Source: Phymatolithon calcareum
Lineage: Eukaryota > Rhodophyta > Florideophyceae > Hapalidiales
Length of the DNA: 64,000 bases
Reading direction: 5' to 3'
NCBI GenBank assembly: GCA_977006965.1
Contig: OZ345359.1
Coordinates: 310,001-374,000, forward strand
Part shown: positions 1 through 8,273 of the stretch, piece after piece
Layout of the letters: each line of letters starts with the position of its first letter
Numbering within the stretch: position 1 is the first letter of the stretch
Position numbers and translations under genes: made by a program
Notes under the pieces: model-generated
Databases searched by the model: none
Told to the model about the DNA's origin: nothing
Seen by the model: the letters and a program-made list of their open reading frames with translations, nothing else

Positions 1-607
1 AGTTCCACTGTTTGCTCACCTCCGTCGCCTGGCGCGGTTGCAGCGGCCCCATACTTTTCTCGCCGTCATACAGAGAGTGAATCGGGCTCGCACTCGTGAC
101 CCCTAAACACGGAGTGCGTGCGCTCCGATCCTTCGCATCAACCATCACACAGTTGTTCCCACGTAGCACTTGCGGCTTACGCACTCCATGCGGAGGCAGA
201 ATGATGCGATCGTCACAGGCGAGAGGTGGACTGTCTTCGCAGATGACGGGCATGATGACGCGTACAACTTCAAAATCGGAGGAGAACAGGCGACTAACAT
301 GGAATGGGCAACCCAGAGCTTTTTTCTCGACAGCTGTCCACGCACGCCCCAGCGCGCGCTGCACACTCTCGAGCGCCGATTTGTCCTTGCTCAGCGCTTG
401 CTCTGAGATGCGCTCAACTTGCTGCACCTGATCGTCAAAGCTAATGAATGGCTCAAACACTACTCGGCCAACAAGATATGGGCAAATAACGCTGTCTTCA
501 AAAAGTTCCTTGTCGACCAAGTTAGCGCAACGCTGCTGAAGGAAGAGTGTTTGTTGTACCATCGGCACGGCTGCGGGGAGTGTGTCCATTGGTTCCGCGA
601 TGCTCAT
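1..607 (-). CDS. Partial paralogue of the kinase-like protein (N-terminal part)
   Basis: Reading leftwards from the ATG at 605-607, the frame stays open to the window edge (about 202 codons). It parallels the first 202 residues of the gene at 60826, starting MSIAEPMD, with scattered substitutions and no frameshift that I found. The kinase-like motifs lie in the C-terminal half of the full-length relative, outside this window, so it cannot be judged here whether this copy keeps them. The open frame despite divergence suggests either a recent duplication or a frame that has stayed under constraint. Upstream, at about 610-762, the sequence is also shared with the other copy. The function is unknown; the family is described under 60826-62604. 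Confidence 0.7.
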   Translation of the reverse strand, partial: MSIAEPMDTLPAAVPMVQQTLFLQQRCANLVDKELFEDSVICPYLVGRVVFEPFISFDDQVQQVERISEQALSKDKSALESVQRALGRAWTAVEKKALGCPFHVSRLFSSDFEVVRVIMPVICEDSPPLACDDRIILPPHGVRKPQVLRGNNCVMVDAKDRSARTPCLGVTSASPIHSLYDGEKSMGPLQPRQATEVSKQWN

Positions 608-762
608 CGCAAGGGTCGAACAGATTGGCGAGGAATGCCGCACGGGCTTCTACGCAGTGCTACAATGTGAAAGGGGAGATCGCACAAAAGGCGGGTTGGT
701 GACTAGATGCACCGAAGTCTCCACCCCGACACAGTATACAGAAATTTCCGGGAATGAAGATT
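1..762 (-). repeat. Left arm of a long inverted repeat
   Basis: Bases 1-762 are the reverse complement of 60671-61432. Base 1 pairs with 61432 and base 762 with 60671, with no indel in the stretches I compared. The arm includes the 5' end and upstream region of a kinase-like gene. Weaker similarity continues from about 763 to 800 and matches 58362-58409, on the far side of a transposon inserted into the right-hand copy. The left edge is the window edge, so the true arm is probably longer. The arms lie about 60 kb apart in opposite orientation. Confidence 0.93.
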
Positions 763-812
763 AAAAGGCCTATGATTCGTTTAAATTGGTGGACTCGTGC
801 GCTCGCACAGTA

Positions 813-1125
813 TGATACAGTATCATTGTTGAACCACGTGGCATTTATCACACGTGGCATTTATCAAGATATTTTCGTGTTAGCTATCGCGCGTGCCCAG
901 CTTCTTGTTCGAAAAGCCAAGGGCGGAACAAGACGAGTACACTTCCCTTGCTGCTTTTGGTTAGTCTTCTTCTTTTAGTCGTTCGGGGTAATCGCCTGGA
1001 CCAAAATAATACCGGAGGAGTCGGATTATCCTCCAGGGGTTTCTGTCCGTTCTTCTTGCCGCGTGCGCGTGCACATGTTCATCCCTCCATTGTGCAATGT
1101 GTAATTACCTACGTATCCTATCACA
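813..1125 (+). repeat. Left LTR-like direct repeat (copia-like element)
   Basis: Starts TGAT and ends with TATCACA. It shares long near-identical stretches with 4353-4681, including a short internal duplication of GTGGCATTTATCA and a run through GTGTAATTACCTACGTA. Similarity stops just before the Gag remnant begins. This is what a 5' LTR would look like, but no clear tRNA-type primer site follows it. Confidence 0.65.
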
Positions 1126-1139
1126 GTTACGAGCCCAGG

Positions 1140-2375
1140 ATCTGAGTCAACTGCCGTGCGCGGCATTTCCGATCCGCCCAAGTTTTCGCCGCGCCAGGAT
1201 CTCTACGCCTGGCGGAAAAATGTCGAGAACTGGGTCGATTTAATCACGGTCGGAGCTGTAAGAGGCGAGGACAAGCATTAAAAAACTGTCTTTGCCGCTC
1301 TCGGTCGTCATCTCTATGATCGAGCTCTTTCCCTTGCACAGTAGTCGATCGTCGATCAAGCTCAGGCGAGCAAGTTGATCGATTATAAGCAAAACGACCA
1401 GGTCGCCGCGGTTTGGGAAATTGTGGATCTCATCGCGGTTAACCCTGCTATCGTCGTCATTACTCGCTTGATTAATTAGTTCAACAGAGTCGCGAAGTGC
1501 AAGCGAAACAAGAATGAATCGCACAGTTCGTTTCTCAGTTCCATAGTCTTGCTTCGCAGCAATTAATCCATGCAGTGTTGTCCTCTTTATCCCAAGTAGG
1601 CGAAGTCCTCGCTATAACGCTACTCGGGAACGCTAATCTTGGAGAGACTACTCATCAGAGTGTGAAGATTCAGTGAATCAACGCTGCTCAGTCTCGAAAG
1701 GAAAAGGAGAAGAAGGCACCATATGCCCTGACAGATCAACAGTCCGAGGACTTAGAGAAAGTGAAGGAAAAACTCAATTCGGGATTGCCACTTAGTCAAG
1801 TGACTGATGAGGACATTCCTTCCCCGACTGAGAAGCTCCAACAAGTGCATTCAGTTATTAACCAAGCACTTGAGCTTCTCACTGGAGTCATTACGAGGTC
1901 AACAGCTCCTTCGGAAGCTCAGAGAGGATCGTCAGACCGAAGCTCAGCTGCACCTCCCAGAGCTCCAATCACACTTCATGATGCTGTCTCCGTGATTCGA
2001 TCTCTTGAGCAATCAAGTACTGAACAGGAAAAGACAATTTTCACTCGAGATGAAATCAATTCTATGATTCAGTCTGCCATGTTGGCTGGTTTAAGAAATA
2101 TCAGAGCAGAACGCTTACTTACTGCTCTAAACCCACCGAAAAAGAAGCAGACTGCTGCTGGATCTATGCTTTCCTCCGCACCTTCTCAACCAAAATCATC
2201 AAAGGTGCAAAATGCAAAGAAACGGATGAATCAAAGGTTCTGTTTCGACTGTGGTGCCGAGGATCACATTCGAGGAGATATTCTTGTAAATGTCATAGCT
2301 TCTTCACCAAAAAGCGTCGGACGGAAGGCAAATACAAGGAGACAGGTTCAAAAAGCAATGAAAAAGATGGAATGA
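1140..2375 (+). pseudogene. Copia-like Gag, decayed
   Basis: In the plus frame from about 1165 a peptide reads like the start of copia Gag (motif PPKFSPRQDLYAWRKNVENW), then runs into stops near 1280 and 1345. The longest clean stretch is 1761-2375. It is hydrophilic and ends in a zinc-knuckle-like segment, CFDCGAEDH, in which the last cysteine of a CCHC knuckle is not in place. Gag packages element RNA into particles; this copy could not make a full protein because of stops in its first third. It lies directly after the left LTR-like repeat, as expected for gag. The assignment rests on the W-containing N-terminal motif, the knuckle and the position. Confidence 0.6.
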
Positions 2376-2439
2376 ATTTTTTGAGCAGGAGCTCCTAGTC
2401 CAGAGAAGTTTCGATTCTGTACAGGGGGCCATTTCTGAC

Positions 2440-2850
2440 CTATGTCCGATGTCAAGGAATCCAAAACCATTGATAGACATCGGCTGTGGTCGAAATGTTT
2501 GTGGTGTTCGTTCAACAGCCGCCTTGGTATAGAGCATCGGAGTTCTTCATGACTCTCAGTATTCGCTTCCATTGCTGCTAACAGTGGACTCGCTTAGACT
2601 TTATTCGACCATCATCACGCTTCACGAAGCAAAGAGTATCGTCTGCGCCCAGCTGTCGCTCGTCTACGTGATTCATTTGAATCGGGGGGAAATAAGAACT
2701 CTACAATGGATTGCTGGCTCCAGGACCATCGCTGATGCCTTGACAAAGCGCAAAACAGCAATGTACCGGACTCTGAATCAAGTTGGATTCACTAGAACGA
2801 TTGAATCCACTCTATTTGACGTTTCCGAACGCGCTTTTTCGCAAGACTAG
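2440..2850 (+). pseudogene. Copia-like pol remnants: protease-like piece and RNase H C-terminus
   Basis: Around 2465-2530 a frame reads PLIDIGCGRNVCGVRS, resembling the protease region of some copia elements (Asp-x-Gly-Cys, then VCG). A second piece, 2572-2850, ends with LQWIAGSRTIADALTKR, which matches the conserved end of copia RNase H (W-I-x(4)-N/T-I-A-D-A-L-T-K). Integrase and most of reverse transcriptase are absent between them, so this is an internally deleted relic. It is in the same orientation as the Gag remnant. Confidence 0.6.
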
Positions 2851-2910
2851 CTATAGTCTAAATTTAGATTCTGCTATTTCCCTTGCCAGCTAGGTATCTC
2901 AAGCAAACCG

Positions 2911-3510
2911 CTACGTCTTCTGTGATCTAGAAAAACCTCTCTGCACTCGTTTTCTGGCCGCAGAATAAACGGTAACTTTGCGGCATTCAATGACCTCTTC
3001 AAGCCGTGCACTCTCCCCGCAACAAGCATTCAGTGAATCAGCCGACAGTTTCAGAGGCTTCGTTTCCATACTGTCGTAAATTTTGCGTCTGTCAGCGTCA
3101 ACGCAAATCAAATGGTCAAGGTCGGGATATCTGCGAAGTCTGACGAGATCGACACCTCTCATCGCGTGCAAAACCCAATGCACGTCGAAGTGTTTCTTCT
3201 CGCTTCCGTCATACTCGCGAAATTTATCAAGACTAAAGAAACCACGATCATTTGGAGCCTACTTCTGCAGGTCTTTCAGGTTTCGTGCAGACGGATAAGG
3301 GCGAGCGTTCGCAACAATATTCACTCTCTCAAATTCTTCCTTGATGAACACAATGTTCGCCAGTTCTCCCAGTGTGCAATGCATGAGACGATTCGAGGCA
3401 CATACGTGCCCGTCAGTGTAATAATGTCGAGCACTATGGGACGAATGTCTGAATCCTGGTCCGCAAAGCACGCGACTCTTTCCTGGATGCATTAAGCACC
3501 AAGCTTCAAC
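2911..3510 (-). pseudogene. In-frame continuation of the H3-tail reading frame
   Basis: Immediately after the TAG at 3511-3513 the same frame continues for 200 codons to 2911, broken once more by TAG at 3259-3261. Taken together, 4059 to 2911 is 383 codons with two internal amber codons. The peptide is rich in His, Cys and charged residues (RHSSHSARHYY, YPDLDHLICVDADRRK) and I do not recognise a family. Two stops in 383 codons with no frameshift means either that the stops are recent point changes in one long gene, or that the two halves were separate genes in phase by chance. No ATG-led start specific to this half stands out beyond the Met at 3492. Confidence 0.4.
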
Positions 3511-4059
3511 CTAAAATTTGGTCTGTCGTTTTGCCCGGTTGATGCCTCGGGTGCACATCATGAAAAGTCGCGCTCGATCCCGCTGTTGGGGTTCCAAGGG
3601 ACGTGATGTCCACCATGAACAAAAGAAGCGGATACCAACGTCTGTCTTCCCCAGCACCATACATGCAGCCGGCTTCACGTAACGCACATCCCAGAGATCG
3701 GTATCTAGAGATTTGGTCATCTCCAGAACGATCGCCTCGGTCAAGCCCCATCGACGGGCCGTGATCACATCCAGCTTTCGATTGGGACGGGCGTCGCACC
3801 ACGCCTTGATAGATTTCCCAATCAAAGCTAGAAATCGCACTCCGTCCATTCGACTGACGTTTTTTAATTGTTTAAACTTGATACTATACGGCTCGGATGA
3901 TCGGGCCGAGCTCCCAGCGACAACATACCACACTGCCTCGTACTCTCGACGTGCATACGTGTCAAAATCAGTGGTATTTCGTGCCACTTTCGACGCCAGA
4001 GTCTTGCGGGGCGCCCTTCCGCCAGTACTCTTAGCGGTAGATTGCTTCGTGTGCACCAT
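3511..4059 (-). CDS. Protein with a histone H3-like N-terminal tail
   Basis: An ATG at 4057-4059 opens a 182-codon frame. After the initiator Met, residues 1-26 align without gaps to the histone H3 tail: Lys4, Lys9-Ser10-Thr11-Gly12-Gly13, Ala15-Pro16-Arg17-Lys18, Leu20-Ala21, Lys23 and Ala25-Arg26 are all in register, 17 of 26 identical. Arg2, Arg8, Lys14 and Lys27 are replaced. Further on, residues 59-79 can be set against H3 helix alpha1 (Ile51-Val71) with eight extra residues before it. The match to alpha2 is weak, so a full histone fold is only possible. The C-terminus extends beyond H3 length. It lies antisense between copia RNase H and the right LTR-like repeat. It could be a captured, diverged H3 gene, an H3-tail mimic, or a dying pseudogene. 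The first TAG may be secondary, because the same frame continues to 2911. Confidence 0.6.
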   Translation of the reverse strand: MVHTKQSTAKSTGGRAPRKTLASKVARNTTDFDTYARREYEAVWYVVAGSSARSSEPYSIKFKQLKNVSRMDGVRFLALIGKSIKAWCDARPNRKLDVITARRWGLTEAIVLEMTKSLDTDLWDVRYVKPAACMVLGKTDVGIRFFCSWWTSRPLEPQQRDRARLFMMCTRGINRAKRQTKF

Positions 4060-4352
4060 CAGGGCAGTGCAGTACTAAGCTTACGGTCTCACTAAATGAA
4101 CAAGGTGCTAATCAGGTGCATTCTGTGTTGCACGAGTAGCTGGTAAGCACACCTGTTCGTTTTCGTTTCAGCAGCAAGCTTCAATCTACAGCACCCGACA
4201 GCCACACTCCGCAATTTACTGCTCTCGACCACGTATGTCACTTACAGCTCCTCGGATATGATTTTTCCCGGTCTTCGATTTTTCGTGAAGTGAATATTCT
4301 CGCTATTTGGGTCTCCTCGAGAAGTGGGTATCCTATTTTCGACCACATGGTA

Positions 4353-4681
4353 TGATGACACATTGTTGTCAACCGGGGGGGTGTTGATCCACGTGGCATT
4401 TATCACACGTGGCATTTATCAAGATATTTTCGTGTCAGCTATCGCGCGTGCCCAGCTTCTTGTTCGAAATGCCAAGAGTGGAACAAGACGAGTACACTTC
4501 CCTTGCTGCTTTTTGTTTGTCTTCTTCTGTTATTCGTTCGGAGTTACCGCCCAGACTAAAATAAATACCGGAGGAGTCGGATTATCCTCCGAGGGTTTCT
4601 GCCTGTTCTTATTGCCGCGTGCGCGTCCACGTGTTCAACCCTCAATTTTGCAACGTGTAATTACCTACGTAGTCTATCACA
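4353..4681 (+). repeat. Right LTR-like direct repeat (copia-like element)
   Basis: Diverged copy of 813-1125 with the same order of blocks and the same TATCACA end. It differs by indels near its left end, including a run of seven G. No polypurine tract is evident just to its left, which weakens a simple 3' LTR reading; it could be a solo LTR of the same family. Confidence 0.6.
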
Positions 4682-5181
4682 ATAAAAACTTTAGTTACTT
4701 GAATTTTAATCCTTTCACAAACTAACTTTAGCACCAGGGGACTTTCCCCTGCTCGAGCCTACCGGTGCAAAATTGCCAGTTCGTGACAGAAAACAGTGCG
4801 AAGTATGACAATCTGTGTGAGAGTAGAGTGAAAATTCGTTCAATGTGATAAAGGATGATTGTGTGCTGTTTGAGGCGGTTCAAGAGTGGACAGTCACACT
4901 TTAAAATAACATGCAAATTATTGTTCATCTTTCTACAACTAGATGTAAAGCAGTTTAGTAGTTATCAGGTCACTGCTCTGAATCGCAGAAGCTTAAAATT
5001 TTGGCTCAAGAAAAGTTGGAAGAGTAACTGAGCGTTTAAAAAAATGACATGGAAAAAGGTCGACAGTGATATTGGGAAGACTGGTCCCGGTCGGCACTCG
5101 CGCGGCACTGAAATAAAATTACGGCGTTGACGACGCTTGTGACACATATAAAACACTGCTTGGAATTTACGCACTTCCATA

Positions 5182-5670
5182 ATGCGCAATCCAAATCTGA
5201 TCGCTCTTCTCACCATCGCTCAGCTCGTCGCCCTCCCCCACACATTGCCCATCTTTCTGCCTCCTCCCATGGTCACGACCTCCCCACCTTCAGGGATTCT
5301 ATCGTCCACGATTTCGGCGAGGGACACCGGCCTCACGAGGTACCCACGCAAACGTGAGACGCTGTGCATCCATGTAAGACATGCCGAAACAGGCTATCAT
5401 CCAACCGTCCAATGGCCCTTACCCTGCACGCACAGATTTGGCATATCTCCCCAATGGAGCATTATCGTGGTACGGAAGAAGGTCTCAACTAATCTAGCAT
5501 CATCGTCAACAATACCTGCTCCTAAATCATTGCAGTCTATAATATGCCACACTTGCGCCAAGACATTAACTAATGAAGCCAAAAAACGGCGACAGGAAGA
5601 GGGCGATCAAAGCAGTAACGCGAAAAAATCCCATGCAAGACGTTGCGTCCCGCCGAAAGCAGCGTTATGA
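5182..5670 (+). CDS. Hypothetical protein with signal-like N-terminus
   Basis: ATG-led frame of 162 codons. The first 25 or so residues are hydrophobic after a short polar start (IALLTIAQLVAL), which could be a signal peptide or one membrane segment. The rest is Pro/Ser-rich and then basic near the C-terminus (KKRRQEE). I do not recognise a family. An overlapping frame from 5573 to 5818 is also open and very lysine-rich, so the true end or a frameshift is uncertain. No neighbouring gene supports a function. Confidence 0.25.
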   Translation: MRNPNLIALLTIAQLVALPHTLPIFLPPPMVTTSPPSGILSSTISARDTGLTRYPRKRETLCIHVRHAETGYHPTVQWPLPCTHRFGISPQWSIIVVRKKVSTNLASSSTIPAPKSLQSIICHTCAKTLTNEAKKRRQEEGDQSSNAKKSHARRCVPPKAAL

Positions 5671-6049
5671 TGTTTCTAAAAGCGCAGTACGTTTCTCAAA
5701 CGGGGGCCACATGGAGTTAGTGGCCGAGAAAAAGGACCTGCACGGATCGAAAAAGTTGGAGAACATCAAGAAGCTGCAGCATGGGAGATTAAAAATGCCG
5801 TTGCAGTCTCCTCGATAGGTTCATTGGGGTGAGATAAAAACAGTCCTGCAACACGCTTCGGAAAGTGGCAGTAAAAATCCTTGCGAGCTGTGAGGATTTT
5901 CACGGAATTAGGAGTGCGAAAACGAAGCAAAACACTAATTTCCTTTCTTTGGGCTGCGATCACTTTGTGTTAGTGTTCTTAGGAGATTAATGCGCTACTG
6001 CAAACTCCAGGAAAGCTTGTGCATTGCTTCCCCAGGAAGTTAATTTCCA

Positions 6050-6660
6050 TCATGTGTATCGCCGGGCGATTTTACGAAACTGGAACAAGTGTGGGGGAAG
6101 GCGGACAATTCATTGTTGGGGGAAGTTCCATGTTGGTACGAATTCGGCTTCAATAACGGGTTACCGATTTTGGTGCTTGATGCGAACAAGAAGGATAGAG
6201 GCGCAGCTATTAAGCTACTAAATGTGGGGTTCGAAACGCACAAGTTGGCACACTGGCTGTGGTCGGGTTGTTCCCCTGGCAAAAAGCCGAGGGCCCTGCG
6301 AAGCGGCGACCTTTACAGAAAAAGAATTGGATCAAAGAATGACTTGGCAGTACGAGAAATGGATCAATGGAAGAATCTGGAAGCCGCTTCGCGGCTTCCC
6401 TAGCCCGGCACTGTAATTTTACGCACCTGTAAGCTGTATGCAGCACGATGTAAGCTGGAAGCTCTAAGCAGCGGTTCTAGGGTTTTCGCTTGGTGGTCCT
6501 CCATGGTGTAAGTACGCATCGAAACCTACGGTGCAGTAGTGACTGTAATACGATCTGTAAGGGTTTGCTGTAAATGCAAGCTGTAATGATAATTTGAAGG
6601 GAGCTAGGTTTATAGGAAATGAAGAGTATAATAGTGGAGTTGGACGCCACATAAAACCGG
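6050..6660. repeat. Dispersed repeat, inverted relative at 34660-35050
   Basis: Runs of near-identity occur in reverse orientation at 34660-35050, for example AAAAGAATTGGATCAAAG near 6320 and its complement near 34920, and GTTGGACGCCAC at the right end. The right half has recurring CTGTAAG/CTGTAAT words. Short frames exist in both copies but are not kept in phase between them, so I treat it as a non-coding or dead element of unknown class. Confidence 0.6.
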
Positions 6661-7415
6661 CGAAACATGCTTGGCGTAAAACCGGAAGCTGAATATATTG
6701 TACAATTCCCTCGCGTTGCTTCTGTATAAAGCGAGATGAATAGTGCGGAACAAAGTGTAAATGTGTTCGAGTGCGCTACATGAACAAGTTGGGCATGATC
6801 GTGACGGAAAACCATTTTTCATTTGGCAATGACCCTGAAATTTTTAATGGAAGCGTAAGCAGTGGCCGGAACAGTCGTTATACTAGCAACGATGACACCC
6901 CAAATTGGATAACAATACAATCGAACATTTTTGACGATTGCGCTTTCAATAGTGCAGAGTCAGACGATGAGAATTCCCGGTAGGAGCGAAGATTCTAGTC
7001 AACGTCGATTCTTAAATATCCAACGGTGTTATCATTTTAGATATTCCGTTCGCTTGAATCGCAGCTGCAAGAGAAACGAGTTAAGAATTCAACCCTGAAG
7101 TGCGGAATAGAAGTTAGGAAGGTAACGAATCATGCCGTACTTCGAATGTCATGGTCGACTCAGAGGATACCGTCAAAACTGCTGTAGATATTGACGAGAG
7201 TCATTGAAGGAGCACCCGCATCGTACGCGTCAACATTAGCAGTAGAGATGTCGCAGAGCGACTACTAAAATCCGCGAGTTGCAAAAATTTTAACGGCTTT
7301 CAAAGAAAAGTTCGCACTCGGGACATCTTGAAATACAATTAGGAGGCTCGTGTTCAGGCAGAGACGCATCAAAGAACTAATCCATAACCCGTGCAGATGG
7401 TTTCACAATTCATAC

Positions 7416-7841
7416 TCAGAGATTCGGATAAGTCTTCTCAGTGCGCGGCGGTAATCGGTGCCTAATGGCAAAGCTTTCTATGGAATGACCTGCCTCCGGA
7501 GGGATACAATTGGAAATATAATTCCCGGATGCACCGCAAGTTCCTATCAGAGCGTCTTGTTGCAGTGAGTCCTGTAGAAGCACGCTGGGGAATATTGCAA
7601 AATCATAGGTAGTCCTTGCGGTGCCGCACTGCTCACCGCACAGTTCAGCGACGTACCATGTCGGATCGGCGAGGCTAGGTGCCCGTGGAGAGGGGCTGGA
7701 TACACTGATGTTGGGAGAGATGGATGATTGGTATGTGAATGTGGTGTAGAAAGACATGACGCTCGCTTCGTTCGTGAATATGCTAGCAAGCCGACAATCT
7801 GCATTTGAACGCGGCCTAGATGGATAGTGACGCTTGTGCAT
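7416..7841 (-). CDS. Hypothetical protein, unsupported family
   Basis: ATG-led minus-strand frame of 141 codons with ordinary amino-acid composition and several Cys residues (ELCGEQCGTAR, IGTCGASGNYISNC). There is no recognisable domain, paralogue in the window or neighbouring partner. It may be chance. Confidence 0.2.
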   Translation of the reverse strand: MHKRHYPSRPRSNADCRLASIFTNEASVMSFYTTFTYQSSISPNISVSSPSPRAPSLADPTWYVAELCGEQCGTARTTYDFAIFPSVLLQDSLQQDALIGTCGASGNYISNCIPPEAGHSIESFAIRHRLPPRTEKTYPNL

Positions 7842-8273
7842 GGCTGCACCCCCAGCTGAAGGAAGATGCAACTCAGATATTTATTTTAAATACGGACCAT
7901 ACGGACCAGAAAGAGGCCCATATGGGTCTTTGTAGAAAAACATTATTTCAATGCACGATCCTCGGTCTGGTATCTTCCTCGGCGCCGCCGTCGAAGACAG
8001 AGATCGAAAAAGTCCCTCCGTTCAGTTTAAGGGACATGCAAGGTATTGTTCATGAGTTAAAGTAATTATTTTTTTGCTCATTCGGATCATCTCCTTCTAT
8101 AGGAGAGCTACACGAAGCCGATAACGTTTCTAATTTGTCGTTGCTGCGTTAAATACATCTTCGGCGAAGTCACTTCTGTAACCTGGTTTTTTGGAGGATC
8201 TGCCCAGGAAACGTGAATCGTTCATGTTATGATACTCTGTTATACTTCTGTTATCTCCGGGTAGGTTCTAATC

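Larger units (their letters stand above)
813..4681 (+). mobile_element. Degenerate Ty1/copia-like element with antisense cargo
   Basis: Two related direct repeats (about 813-1125 and 4353-4681) bracket a decayed copia Gag, a remnant that looks like the Gag-Pol protease, and the last part of a copia RNase H, all on the plus strand. Most of pol (integrase and reverse transcriptase) is missing. Between the RNase H remnant and the right repeat lies about 1.4 kb with an antisense reading frame that begins with a histone H3-like tail. I found no matching target duplication next to the outer ends (CAGTA before 813, ATAAA after 4681). The repeats differ by several indels. It is therefore an old element, or a composite of a broken element and a second LTR copy. 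Confidence 0.6.

Noticed and set aside
96-431. Plus-strand frame in the left inverted arm
   Set aside because: It is antisense to the kinase-like frame, and its counterpart at 61002-61280 exists for the same reason.
3511-4059. A complete, ordinary histone H3 gene
   Set aside because: Only the tail is closely conserved. The core is too diverged and the frame longer than H3; the alpha1 alignment needs an eight-residue insertion.
813-4681. A canonical, complete copia element with target duplication
   Set aside because: The outer flanks do not match, most of pol is absent and no polypurine tract precedes the right repeat.
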